Source: Mesodorylaimus sp. YZB2_4 (lineage: Eukaryota; Nematoda; Enoplea; Dorylaimida; Dorylaimidae). Taken from it: a stretch of DNA of 64,000 nt. Each line of letters starts with the position of its first letter. Position 1 is the stretch's first letter. Under the pieces are notes generated by a model that was not told where the DNA came from, searched no databases, and was given only the letters and a program-made list of their open reading frames with translations. The DNA is taken from assembly GCA_030248295.1 (NCBI GenBank), contig JASANH010000082.1, positions 124,001-188,000 on the forward strand. Direction: 5' to 3'. Position numbers and translations under genes: made by a program. This document shows positions 38,501 through 50,246 of the stretch, piece after piece.

Positions 38501-39388
38501 GGACAAGTACCGGTGAGCCTTGCTTGATGCTCGTCAGGGAGGGTTCAAATCCCAGTCATGGAGTTCGTAAAAAAAAAACTGGTTTGTAAAAACTGTCACC
38601 TGTTGCTGATGAACTTGTACCCGAGACGGTGGTGGCTCGCTGGGATGGAGGACCGTTCGACCGTCGAACACTGCTTGGGTCATAAGACTAGCTTGGCCCA
38701 GTAGTGCTTTGCAGCATTACGGGTTGTCTTGGGGACACTAGCTAGGCCTGTAATTAGCTGGCAAGGGAACATCGCCAATTGCTGTCTAAAAACCCACAGT
38801 GGCGCTGATCGCTGCTGGTTAATTGGCTTGACGGGAACAAATTACAATCATTGGTTTGCCAAGTTCGATTTTGGTGGTTGGTGATGTTCCCTTGTGAGTT
38901 CCGGTCTAGAGCGATGCGTCGTTCAAAAAGTGGTTATCATAACTGCATGCACTATAATGAAGAGTGAGTCAAGCTAATTTTGATATCAGCAACCACTCAT
39001 GCATTGATGGGGTGTAACAGTTTCTGGATGTGCCCGTTCAAGTCTGATTGGAACAGTTGTAACCTTTTCTTGACCTAAACTGGGAAAGGTTTTTGAACTT
39101 TTTAAAGATGCAAAAATTTCTTTTCGTGGTCGTGGATAGACTAACGATAAGTAAGGGGGTGTGACTTGAACATTGTCCAGTGCCTCCATAGTACGGGAAT
39201 AGCCAGTTGCTGTTCGGCTCACTCGAGTGCCTAATAGTCGCGTCACCTTCAGGTACTGCGAGCAGCGTCGCAAAGTATTACTCGATCATTGCCATGAAGG
39301 CGATGAGAAGGACTGGTGGCAATTCGATGATTACCCTGACCCAACCAAAACTACACCCACTTCTGGCAAGGGTTTATTGAAGCAGTGA
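35519..39388 (+). CDS. ARIH1: Ariadne-1, RBR-type E3 ubiquitin ligase
   Basis: Thirteen exons: 35519-35782, 35858-35925, 35979-36123, 36176-36268, 36751-36806, 36865-36931, 36981-37087, 37431-37545, 37785-37973, 38028-38111, 38167-38343, 38400-38512, 39253-39388; 537 residues. Order: acidic N-terminus ([11 protein letters not shown]), UBA-like segment ([20 protein letters not shown] region), RING1 from Cys149 (CSICLTDC...[12 protein letters not shown]), IBR ([18 protein letters not shown]), then RING2 ([20 protein letters not shown]) with catalytic cysteine by family alignment at about Cys320 in GGCNHM. The Ariadne domain follows ([33 protein letters not shown]). Ariadne-1 receives ubiquitin from UBCH7 and works with neddylated cullin-RING ligases. 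It starts 340 bp after SCAPER ends. Confidence 0.97.
36341..36358 (+). repeat. Poly-C tract in an ariadne-1 intron
   Basis: A run of about 15-16 cytosines lies in the intron 36269-36750. Similar C or G runs occur near 2700, 46231, 52604 and 63632. Confidence 0.8.
38762..38894. repeat. Small inverted repeat in an ariadne-1 intron
   Basis: CAAGGGAACATCGCCAA at 38762-38778 pairs with TTGGTGATGTTCCCTTG at 38878-38894 (one mismatch), within the 740-bp intron 38513-39252, the longest of this gene. The same intron has a tRNA B-box-like GGTTCAAATCC at 38542. Confidence 0.55.
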
Positions 39389-39772
39389 GATGTGGTAACT
39401 ATGATCTACTTGTTGCCTTATTGGCTTGATCTTGCGGGGCTTATTGTAAGTTGTTTTCGCGTTTTGCTTGGGAATTAAAATATTTTTGTATGTCTTGGTG
39501 GATGGAGATGGGCCGGGCTTGAGGTGATGTGAACAGCACTTCTGAACCGACCAGAATCTCATAAAACGCTCTTGTACCATGATCACCAATCAACACCCAA
39601 TATCAACAGCGCAGCAACACGAAAAGGCTGAATGAGCTGGGATAGGAAAGGGAAAGAATAAATAGTGAGCTGGTATAAACTGAAGCGGTACTAGCCCACA
39701 CCATCTGCCACCACACGGCCGAGAAAGCGCCGAAAGAAAGAATCAGATTGCGGAATCGATTCCATGGCCAGT
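39389..39772. other. Convergent 3' region of ariadne-1 and syntrophin
   Basis: The two genes end 384 bp apart on opposite strands. Plus-strand ATTAAA near 39474 and AATAAA near 39657 could serve ariadne-1. No clear minus-strand signal was found for syntrophin. Confidence 0.5.
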
Positions 39773-42657
39773 CTATGCGTACAAGCCCATTCGATAGACT
39801 TTGGCGGACAGGAAACTGTGCAGAATAAAAACGACTGGCTTCGGTGATCCGAGAAGATCCAATTCCTGAACAGGAGCTCGGTTACGGAGGCCCGGTACAG
39901 GACAGTCCAAACGTACCTGCTCTCCCACTTCACCACCAAAATCGATCCAAAAAAATCGTTGCCCGTCATCTCCCGTGGACTTAATACTTTCGAAGGGATT
40001 TCTCCAATAAATTTGTGGCACTGACGAGGCCAATGGGCCGTTGAACTGGCTCGGTGCCATGGACACGTTGGCCATCAATATCAGACCATCTTCGTAATGT
40101 AGAACGAGTCGACAATCGCGTCCCTGCCAGACACAGGCTGCAACACAAAGTTGCATCACTGTACTTGTGCAAATGAGTACAAAAATGAAGGCGACTTACG
40201 ACAAGAGACTTCTCGAATTAGAACGCACGCCTCGTACGTTGTCTGTACAATGGTTTTTGCCCAGATGGCCAAATCTCGATGTGTTTCTGCCTGAAAACAA
40301 AGAAAAATATCGATTTAGAATCGATTTTGCGTTGCCCATGGGACACTAGACACTTACTCGAAGTATATGATTTTCGATTCCTTGCTTCGTACCAGTTCTT
40401 GTGGTGAATGAGATAACATCAGTAAGACCACTGATGACGGGATTACTACGACTGGTTGTGTGTACCAATCTGAAACAGCCAACTCAGTCACCCACTACCC
40501 CTCCACGGGCCACAAACTGTACTAACCTGGTAGCAATCAATGGCCGCGTGCATTTTGGATTAGCCCACTCGGACTTCAATGTGGGCACGTGATCGTAGAA
40601 TAAAAGATCGTTTTGCGTCACAGCCGCAAACACAGCGCGCCATTGAAGCGTACCATCCGGATTTTGCACCTGAAAGTTTAAAAGAATTGAGAAAACGTTG
40701 AATTTAGATGTTGAACAAAAAATTTTACCTTCTCAGCTAACCATCCCATCAATTTTATTTCGGGACTACCGCCCAGCATCAGATTCACTTCGGCGTTTCC
40801 TTGAGTTAGCAGCGATTCGGCGCAAGAATGAAGAGATTGGAACCAGGCGTCCGCCTCGTGACTGCTCGAACACCTGCAAAAAGAGGGAGTGATAATCAGA
40901 AGAAAACTCTTAAGAAACCCAAGAAAACTTGAGAAAGCAGAAAACTGCAAAATTGGATCAACAGAAGAATTCTGATTTTCATAGAAATAAAAGATAAGAC
41001 CTCACCGCAGTGTCAACGTATGTCTGGCATTCGGCGAGAGAAGCTCGATCAGGCGCTGATCGGAATCTTGATGAACAAGACTCCCGCGAATGATGAACGC
41101 CAATTTGAGAGGTACGATCTGAAAGTGACGATGAATTTGAATCTAAGCGATGGGAAACCAATCAACACTTACTTTAATGTCATTTCGAGCTCTATCCTTT
41201 AAAGTCGATTTGGGTGTGGAATACGGATCGTCATCCCAGCCGACGTCATTAAGCACATTTTGCTTTCGAATATAGGGCATTACTTCCCGAAGGTATCGCA
41301 CTGAAACGAAAACAATTAGCCATTGGACCCACGCTAAAAAGACGAGTACCTTCGAGATCGACAACTTTGCCTGCTCTTTTCAATGCTCGTACTGCCTCGT
41401 CATGAGTCGCATCCCGCAGTGATTCACCGTTGACCTAAAATCCATATCGAGAGTATACTTTCCTGTTAAATACACAACAATGGTGTTCGATTAGGCACCA
41501 ACTATCAGATATCGACATCGATTCTTGGTCCTCAATAGTGTTAGGATATGGGAAAGAGCACTCGACACGACTGTCCTCAGCTAACCCGTCAAGTTTGGGG
41601 CAAGACATTTCGATCAAACTGAAAAAGAGTTGCCGAAGTATACGAAAGGAAGATTAGAAAAGTGGACTTTGCATTGAAAAGGGTTTTTAGCAGCTTAGAT
41701 TCCCCTAGAATCGTATTTTTGAATTCTTATTTAAAGAAATGGCAAGACCGCTAGATTTGGGAATAAAACCAAGTTAAACATAGTATTTTGATGGCTGGTC
41801 AAGTTTTAAAATTGCACTAAAAGTTATCACATCGACGAATGTGGATGTAGGTTTTTTAAATGTCGAAGGCCCGGCCGGATGATAATTTAATGATTAGCAC
41901 AGCAGGAAACTTGGAAAAAGGAGCTTGTTAAAAGGGTCTACAAGGACCTCGACAGAGTTAAAAATAAAATACTCATGTGCTCAAGAAAAAGATTTCAGAA
42001 AAAGTTTAAAAATTGAAAATATTATAGGCCCTAAACTGGCCCCAATTCCGAACACACCGGCAATTTTTTTTAACCGCATTTTCCCCCTATTTACGTAATC
42101 TTCAGTAATCTGGCTTGAGCAGGTATGCTAGTACCCATGTGGATGACTTCAACATACACCCAACAGTGTCACAGAGAGACATCAATTGACGGCTAGTGTT
42201 AGGAATTAGGGCACTTTACCCTATAAAAAGCACAAAATTTCCAAAAAACGTCGAGATAAACAACAGCATGACTTACCGATAATATGGCATCTCCTACGTA
42301 AAGTTGACCTGTCAAATCGGCGGCCATTCCTTTGAATATTTTACTGATCAAAATGGGCATTTTATTTTCTCTGCCCCCTTTAATACTGACACCCAATCCA
42401 TTGGCATCTTGTTTAACAATTCGTACAAATCGTTTTTCGCCAGCGATATTCTCGGGCGCCGATGGCGAATCGTTGACCGATGCGGCCGTGGTGGCCGTGC
42501 CGAATTGTGATCGTTGCTGATCGATTCCACTGGTCACGGTGCCCGCGGAATCATCGACCGTGATTACGAGTGCCGTCTCGTCCAGCGTAACCGAGACACG
42601 ATGCCATTGTTGGCGAACATAAATTTCCAAATAACCTGACCTCGATAAACTGACCAT
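39773..42657 (-). CDS. Syntrophin (alpha/beta type)
   Basis: Ten exons: 42277-42657, 41350-41434, 41173-41300, 41006-41118, 40729-40873, 40527-40669, 40358-40469, 40200-40290, 39917-40137, 39773-39865; 503 residues, matching alpha-1 syntrophin. The start ATG at 42657 ([20 protein letters not shown]) lies just after an acceptor at 42681, so a 5' UTR exon is likely. Order: first half of PH1, PDZ domain at about residues 76-158 ([27 protein letters not shown]), second half of PH1, PH2 (GWLAEK...[23 protein letters not shown]) and the C-terminal SU domain ([32 protein letters not shown]). Syntrophins tether channels and signalling proteins to dystrophin. The last intron is only 51 nt and a multiple of three. 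Confidence 0.95.
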
Positions 42658-42681
42658 GTGAAAGGGCTGTTGCAAGCGAAT

Positions 42682-43357
42682 CTGAAAAGGAAACGAGTTA
42701 TTGGCATTTCACAATACGAAACCGAAAGAAGGCAGAAACGAGGCTGCCGAAAGCGATCTAGAGAGAGATTTTGAGGTCAAAACGCGCTTAGCCCCACCGC
42801 CCTCACTTCCGGCCAAGTTACAGCCAGCCCTCTGCCTGGAGTCAATAGCAACAGGAATGGCGGGCGCACGATGGCCGCAATGTGAGTTCGGGGATCGGTC
42901 AGTCATTGACTGCCACCAAAAGTGCACTTTGCATTTAAACATTGATTTAGACTGACACGTTTTTCGAACGTCCAAAGAGAATTACATGCGTGCAATGAAA
43001 GAATGGCCCAGCGACACTATGATCTCTGTACTACTCCAGGGACAGTTTGCGATCGATACAAACGGCGGAGATGTGCTTCGCTGTTCTAGGACCTTTAAAC
43101 ATATAGATATCTCACTCGAAGATTCAAAAAGAAACAAGACCGAATAAGGCCATGCAACAATGTAACATATTTTATTGATAACGAGGCGATTAATAACACC
43201 ACAAAACTGGACTGGAGTCGCCTTCTTCCTCCTAACCATGCTGTCACGCCGAAACAATATTTTACCAATCGCACACACTGACCGTAATCCATTATTGTCG
43301 AAGAAGAAATTCCATTTCTGTCCATCATCGGTTTTTTGATTTGATTTTTGGGAAATC
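42682..43357. other. Divergent promoter region of syntrophin and the RPRD gene
   Basis: The start codons are 700 bp apart on opposite strands. No coding exon, repeat or RNA gene is apparent; a 5' UTR exon of syntrophin should lie upstream of the acceptor at 42682. Confidence 0.5.
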
Positions 43358-46300
43358 ATGTTGACGCCAGAGTCAATTCGGAAGAAATTAGAAAATCTTC
43401 AACCGACCCAGGAAAGCGTGGAAACTGTTTCGCTCTGGTGTTTGCATCACAGAGAAAACGCGCCCTCTATCGTGTCCGCTTGGTTGCACATTTTCAAAAA
43501 TGCTCGTACGTTTCGATTTATGCTTTTTTTCAGTAGCTAGTAACGTAGAATTCTTTTTCAGCTAGCGATAAGCAACGTTTGTCTTTGTTCTACTTGGCCA
43601 ACGATGTTTGCCAGAAAGGGCGAAAGAAGAAGGGTCAAGAATATTTGACTAATTTCGTACCAGCGTTGAAAGAGGCTATTTTATTTTCGAGGTAACGCAA
43701 TGTTTTTGCCCGACAGTTCGATTTAATCTTGATGAGGACCACTACGAAGAAGAGGGGTTTTTTCTGTTGTAGAACCGCTTCAATTAGACAAAACATTGAA
43801 CGGATTTTGACTATTTGGGACGAACGCAATGTTTTCGAATCAACGACGATCAAAGAATTTAAATCTATCCTCGGTGAAATTGCTTCTTTTACCATACTAA
43901 CTTGATGTGACCTCGTTGATCATCCGATCTTTTTGCAGAAAGTTCGACACCCAGCGGCAGCAATAGCTCGAGTGCAGTCATCGCCTCGGAACCACGTCCC
44001 CCTCCCGACACTAGAGACGGCGACACGGCTGTGAACGACTTCAGTGTAAGCTTGCATTCGTAATTCTTGACTAAAAGAGGGATCTGTTGGCTAAAAAGAA
44101 CGTTTAGTTTTCTGAACTTGTCTGCAAATTCTGACTTTTTCTTTTAGTTAACTACCTTGATCAGCGAATCGGAACGGCATCAGAAAAGTGCAGACGCTGT
44201 GGAGCGACTTCGTGTTCTGCTGCCATCAACCTCTTTGGCGAGCGATGGCGACATAAAAGCGCTGTTAAAAAGTAAGTTTCGGCGAAAATTGAAATGACCG
44301 TCGCTGAAATGTACTCTTTTTCAGGTCGCCAAGAAGGGCAGAGATTTGTCGACGATATAAACCAGACGCATAGAAAATGGAGCGACTTCGTGGAAGAATG
44401 TGATCGACGTTTGAAACGACATCATCAGCTCATAATTGCCTTAGAACGGGCGCAGATATTTTATGAAACTCAGTTGAACGAGGCGGGTATCGTACAAACA
44501 GTGAGTCCGCATGAATTAGTGCATGTTGCAACGTTGTGGCCTCTGACTGCGGGTCTCGTTTTTGCACATACTGTATACCCCCGCTCCCACCCTGTTCCTA
44601 GGTCCATACTTCGGTGTTTACGTGCATGTTTCCCCGACAAGACTGGTCATTAGAGACCGAAATCTGTTGTCTGAAGTGCAGAAAATATTGTAACGTTGAC
44701 AGGCAGGGTCCCGCTGCGTTTAGTTGCAAGATTTTCTGCACACCCGGTGCTTATCGCAGATAAGTGTGGGTGTATGCTCCGAAGAATACTTAGGTGTTAA
44801 GTCCAAAGCCGGTCTCGGATCCTGATGTGCTGTCAAGTGCTTCGTCTCCTTATCTGTCTTATTTCTAGGCCTATGAGAAGTTTGGTGCGGGCGTCAAAGC
44901 CGTTCGCCAGAAACTGATGAAGATGCAAAAATCTGGGAACTATACGTACACGGGGTCGCCCGTGGACCCATCACCAAATGCGTATGATGATTCAGTTTCG
45001 GATAGGCCGCCAGCTGGAACAGGTATGGAGCGCCATGGTTTATTGTGCCGTCGTTGAGACCATTGAGGTGTATTCTAGTTCCAAAGAAAGATTCGGACCA
45101 GTTGGAAACTGTCGATATGGATCTCGACGATGATGGTGAGTACGAATAAGCGACAATACATGAGCTTTGCACTGCCTGATCGAGCTGTGATAACTTTACA
45201 CTTTGCACCTGCTTTGCAAATACAGTGTGCAAAGTTATTGTTGATCCTGAACTGACTATTTTTCGCCAATCCGTCATTGCTTCTCGCGCCTCGTAGCAGT
45301 TCTAAATGCAGTATTAAATCAGCGAAAAGCTTTTCATATTTTAGTAAAATTCTCGAGTATTCCGAATCAGTCGCGACCAGCAGTGCCGCAGGAAACAGCT
45401 ATTGAAGGTATTGCTGTGGAAGCGATCGTGCTTATAGCCAGCTAAACAGTGTATTGATCGATTTTAGGAATGAAATTAGCCACTAACCAAAGTTTTCTCA
45501 ACGATCCTCCGGCTGTTGTAGCATCAAATGGGGGCAGTTTTAACGTTGAAGCACCACCGAAGAAGATGAAGCTGGATCCACGGCAGCAGGTATTAGTTCG
45601 GGGATACGGAAGGGTTTGTTCCAATATTGGCCTTTAAGGATGCTTTCTTCATAAAGGGCATTTCGAATGCAGGCACCATATAGCCAGTTGTGTGATGTGG
45701 ATTTAGTGGTGGGGTCGAAAATGATCCTGATGATTTTCTTTTCAGAAAACTTGCCAACCGCTGCAGGCTCCTGCTGAAAATGCGGCTCATATGCATTATC
45801 CCGTGAATCCCGAATTCGCATCGGCGTCTACTCCAACATCGGCCAACAATTCGAATTGGGCATCGGATATGTCATCTCAGCATTTGACCCCACCTGCGAA
45901 CCCATACCGTCCGAATCCCCCGTTTGGGCCAGGTGTGAACACGCCAGCACCAGCGGCCTCGTTGCAATCTCCGCGAGCCTTTTTGTCTCAACCACCGCCA
46001 GGGCACTACCCAATGCAGCAGCATTCGAACTACGGTGGCGTGATGCCGTTGCCGCCCCCGCCACCACCACATTCGATCTCCACGTTCGCACCAGGCGGCC
46101 ATTCGTATGCTGCAGGGGCAGCTGGTGCGGGGGACACTGGATCTGTGTTCGAGTATGATCACGGGCCCGGGACAGCAGCAGCGCCCATGCACCACGGTGC
46201 TCACTTGGGTAAGTGCATGTGTGCTAGTGTGCCCCCCCCCCCCAACTACATGTGTGTGTTTCAGAGTCGGCACTGCGTGAGGGCAGGTTGCATCGATATC

Positions 46301-46425
46301 ATCCCCCGGACCCGCAGTACTTCGAGCCTTCATCGCAACCGTACGGCAGTGGCAGACATCAGCATCATAAGTATGCACCGAGGAATAGAGGACGCCAATT
46401 TGGTCGTGGAGGTGGCCATGTCTAG
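43358..46425 (+). CDS. RPRD-family protein with CTD-interacting domain (RPRD2-like)
   Basis: Twelve exons: 43358-43505, 43562-43691, 43773-43873, 43939-44045, 44148-44271, 44325-44500, 44869-45022, 45079-45135, 45345-45407, 45468-45589, 45746-46208, 46265-46425; 601 residues. Residues 1-125 form a CID (ESIRKKLENLQPTQESVETV, SLWCLHHRENAPSIVSAW, LFYLANDVCQKGRKKK, IERILTIWDERNVF), which binds the phosphorylated C-terminal repeats of RNA polymerase II. A coiled-coil region follows (residues about 190-300: ECDRRLKRHHQLIIALERAQ). The second half is rich in Pro, Ser, Asn and His and ends in RGRQFGRGGGHV. The long disordered tail resembles RPRD2 rather than the short RPRD1A/B. The stop is 375 bp before DEK. 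Confidence 0.88.
44676..44741 (+). ncRNA. miRNA-like hairpin in an RPRD intron (candidate)
   Basis: In the intron 44501-44868 GTGCAGAAAAT pairs perfectly with ATTTTCTGCAC. After one A/G mismatch pairing continues with TTGTAAC against GTTGCAA, giving about 18 paired positions around a 28-nt inner segment that can itself pair (GCAG with CTGC). Length of 66 nt and stem geometry fit an intronic pre-miRNA, but a degenerate inverted repeat fits as well. No known miRNA seed was recognised. Confidence 0.3.
45178..45246 (+). repeat. Imperfect hairpin in another RPRD intron
   Basis: Within intron 45136-45344, GATC...GATAACTTTACAC and GTGTGCAAAGTTATTGTTGATC form an imperfect inverted repeat with interior bulges. 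It may be a second structured intronic RNA or a small decayed repeat. Confidence 0.35.
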
Positions 46426-46800
46426 AAATGGGACTTGTGATTTGTGTGCTTGCATGGCTTCTCTATTTGTATAAAAAGCCTATTTTATGTTGGGAAAATT
46501 TTCGAGGTTAAATTTTGGGTTGTTTTAGCGGAGTGTAAGAGATCTAGGTTTGCTTTATGCGTCTGGATTCCATGTTGGGATTTGCGATCATAAAAGCTTA
46601 AAAATCCCGCGCACAAAAGTCGCGTTGTCATAAGCAGTCTTAACACCCGTTCCCGCCCGATGTGGCGTGCGTTTTTGTGGCGTCGCTTGGTAGTTCGTTT
46701 TTTTGCGGCTGCGTGTTCGCTAGGGTTGTTTATCGAGTCTTCATTAAACGCATTATTTGTCACTAAATTGACTTATTTTATTGAATCCTTAAATTTTGCA
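46426..46800. other. Short intergenic region between RPRD and DEK
   Basis: Only 375 bp separate the RPRD stop from the DEK start on the same strand. It must contain the RPRD 3' end and the DEK promoter, or else the two are co-transcribed. There is no AG-containing acceptor just before the DEK ATG, which argues against trans-splicing at that site. Confidence 0.5.
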
Positions 46801-49800
46801 ATGGCGGAAGTGAATAACACCACAGAAAAGGTAATATTACATTTGCTGTTGTTTGTTGTGTTGCAGTTAATGATGTTGTTAGAAGACGCTTTGCAAAATA
46901 TTGGCTCTGGGCCAAACAGCAATGTTCTGCGGGGGCTTAGCAGTTGGCTTCCTTGTGCAGGCTTTTCCTTTTTTGGTTTTGTCTTGGTAACGTTGGTCTG
47001 TATGGCGTAAATCCTCAGTTGTCACCTTTTTCGATCGCTGGAGTTACAGCAGTACTGTAATGTAGGCACCTGAAAGAAAAGATGGAGGCTATTTGTGGCC
47101 TTGGTCTATTGGATAAGTATAGGGGACACCTTTAGCCTTGGCATACTGTTCCTGCAGATATGTACCCACGCCTTCTTGCAGGGATGCTGAGAAATAGGTA
47201 GGTATAGGCCTACACATGGTATAAGAATGCGGAGCGTTACAGTACCGGGCGGATAGGTACTGTGGAAACAGCAGAAAAATGCAAATGTTTCCTGTTACTT
47301 GACCGGTAAATGACGGCCAGCGTGTCCCTAATTCTTCATCTGGAAATTTTAAAGAAGTGGAAAGAATGTGAGGCATTATCGTGATTCACAACCAATAATA
47401 ACACATACAGTATCAGTTAATGGTGAAGTTGGAATCATATTTAGCGTGCAAGCAAATCTTGGGGGCGTGCTTGTTCAAGTACACACGACATTTGAAGGCC
47501 CAGTTTTTTTGTAGGATAAAGTGATGGATGCGGTTGAATCAAAGCTAGCGCCGGATAACCTGGCCAATGACACGACCAAAACTTTAACGAATTCACATGA
47601 CGATGTGACAAACAAGGGTGACAAACCAAATGGAGAAGATCATTCGTCGGAAGAAAAGGTACTAGAAAGCCAGAAACAGCCAGAAGAAACGGAGAAGTCC
47701 AAAGAGAAGGAAGAGGAGAAGGAAGAAGTCAAGGTGGGTGAAAATACTACATCCACGTCGTCAATAGATTTGCCCGTGAATGAAGAGGAACCGCCTGAAA
47801 AAAAGAAAGAAGAAAAAATAGAGGAGAAGGCGGGAGAAGAGTCAACTGATGAGCCATCGGCCGAGCATAAACCAGCTGCTCGTGGACGAGGTGCCCCGAA
47901 AGGAAAACGTGGTGGTGGTGGTGCTCGTGGAAAGGCGAAACAGCAAAACGATGCCAACGCGGAGCCAGAAGTAGAAGGCAAGGAGACCGAAACCGAAAAG
48001 AAACAGCCCGAACAAGAGGAACCAGTGAAGGAAGAGAAGCCAGCCGAAGATAAGGCTCCGCGGAAGCCTGGACGAAAGCGAGCTGCGGCTAAGGAGCCAG
48101 AAGCTGCGGCCACGAAAGCAGCAAAAACGGACGAAGGCGGGCCATCGGGTGTTCAGGCTCCTTCTGACAATGAAGAAAAGAAAACTCGTAAGTTTCAGTA
48201 TGATTTTGGGGAAAATCGACTCGTTGTCGCTTCATTAACGAACGAGAATTTGTCAGGGGTGGGGCTGCTTTAACAGGGATCTAGTTCAATCACTGAATAT
48301 TGCACCCTTCATTGACTTTTCAGCGTTGTACGAGACGCCATTAATTGTCGAAGGCAAACGTCATCGACAGAAAGTGGAAAGGCTCGATTCAACGATGCTG
48401 GCTGCGCAGACGACGCACAAAGAAGCGGTAGAACTTCCACATGGCTCGGGGACGAAACTAGCCGATATTCCTTACGGTATGTTTATTCACTCTATGCCGT
48501 CTGGGATATTTCAATGCCTTTTAGCCCTGAATTCTCATAATTTCAGTTGAGGCGATGATAACAAAAACGCTGGCGGCCGATTTGAAGCCACTGCACAGGC
48601 TCTGCTTTGGTCGTGCTGGAACGGTGAGTGTGTTCTAGTAAATTGGTTCATTCAGTTTAAGTTTGAGTTAATTTTTAGAATCATGAGATTCGGAAACATT
48701 TACGAACATTCAATGGGTTTGATTTTGAGAAAGGTTCCGATGGGTACGCAAAGAAATTGAAACAGACTGACAAGTGAGTGTAAGGTGCCGTAATTTGAGA
48801 AAGTTTTTCAACGAGTCTCGTTTTAGTTGGACTATGAAGCAACTGAAGCAGATTTGTGAAATTCTGGGATTGGAGAGAAGCGGGAAAAAAGAAGATTTGC
48901 AAAGCGCGATTGTGGATTTTTTGGTAAAACCAAGCGACAGCGGACGGAAAGTGCCGCAAGCGAAAAAGAGTGAGTCTTGAAAGTTGGTTTTTATTTTGTA
49001 ATTGTTTCGTTAACGGGTTTTCTTTAAGAAAAAGGGGCAGCGAAAAGCAAAGGGCGGGGTTCTGGCAAGGGCCGAGGAAAGAAAGCAGCTACCAGCAGTG
49101 GCGGCGATGCATCGGAGACTGATGAAGGTGGCAATACGACCGAGCATTCTGAGGAGAAAGAAGATGAAGAAGATAGTGAAGTGGTAAATTTGAGATATTT
49201 GGAGTGTTATGGTTGCATGGAACGATTTGTGTTCCGCAGGAACAGCCGAAAGCGAAGCGAGCCAAGAAAGCCCCGGCGAAAAAGGAAGCTGCCAGTGACG
49301 CGGCCTCTACGTCAAAGAAACCATCTCGCGGCAAGGGTGCGGCAAAGAAAAGTCCTCCTACAGTAAGTCAGTTTTGTGTGAATTCTGGTCATGTTTGTTG
49401 GAAGGCGATAGGGTAGTAAATGTCTGCTTTGACCCTAAATCCGTTGTTTTAGGACGATGCTTTGAAGTCGACCATCAAGGAACTACTGAAAGGGGCAAAT
49501 TTAGAAGAAATAACAATGCGGGACGTTTGCCGGAAGGTAACCTGGTTTCTGGCTTATTTATTTACTTGATCGGAAATCAAGTGTGCTCTTTTAGGTATAC
49601 GCCAAATACCCTGATTTCGATTTATCGCAGCGCAAAGATTTTATTAAGGGAACAGTGAAATCGGTAAATCATTGCTTGTTGGTCGATAGAAGATAGAGGA
49701 TTTCGAGAAGCCTAAGGGTGGAGTCTACGGTGGAGGATGAAGAAACCTAAGGGTGGAGTGAGCTATTCTGCGATGAAGTCCACTCACCGTTCCAACTCTG

Positions 49801-50246
49801 TTACAAGTATTGGGCAAGGAGGACGTCGGTCAAACTTTATGCTTGATGCCTGAGAATCCCTCAAGGGTCTGCTGATGTCAGTGCCCGCAACTAGCGCCCC
49901 TCGACTAGCTCCTTTTTCTGCAGCTGTCTTCAATGGGCTTGCAGATCAAGGTTTGGCTGTCTGGCTGTCCTCGGTTTCGCCATCAGTTATGTTGCAGTAA
50001 TGGACAGCGCGGTGTAACACGTGCTCCTCCCACGACTGCCCTTCACTTAAACTTATATCAGCGTAGGAAGGAGCTGTTATCATTCTTGAACGCGTTGACA
50101 TTTCGATACTGACGAGGGGCGTGTTTACATATTCCTTATCAATACCATATTATCTTGAGGGGTTCCGTTTTTTAACTAATATTTGGTTTAGCACAGGTTT
50201 GACAAGATCATTTCGATTTTAGATCGTTTCTTCATCGGCAGAATAA
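46801..50246 (+). CDS. DEK: DEK chromatin protein
   Basis: Eleven exons: 46801-46830, 47515-48187, 48324-48476, 48547-48623, 48679-48773, 48827-48969, 49029-49183, 49240-49362, 49453-49536, 49595-49663, 50223-50246; 541 residues. The N-terminal 230 residues are Glu/Lys-rich with an RGRGAPKGKRGGGG patch. The DEK core follows at about 237-380: VERLDSTMLA, LHRLCFGRAG, IRKHLRTFNGFDF and a SAP motif (WTMKQLKQICEILGLERSGK) that binds DNA. After basic linkers (RGSGKGRGKK, KAKRAKKAPAK) the DEK-C domain lies at about 483-541 (LKSTIKELLKGANLEEITMR, VYAKYPDFDLSQRKDFIKG). DEK binds supercoiled and cruciform DNA and histones. The last eight residues come from a 24-nt exon after a 559-bp intron; read-through past 49663 would also stop soon, so the very end is less certain. 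Confidence 0.93.

Noticed and set aside
45828-46378. Long antisense frames over the RPRD last exons
   Set aside because: Mirror frames of a Pro/His-rich coding exon; composition is explained by the sense strand.
46426-46800. Nematode-style operon with trans-splicing between RPRD and DEK
   Set aside because: The spacing would allow it, but no acceptor lies just upstream of the DEK start; an ordinary close promoter is enough.
47640-48113. Antisense Ser/Phe-rich frame of 157 codons
   Set aside because: Shadow of the Glu/Lys-rich DEK exon on the other strand.
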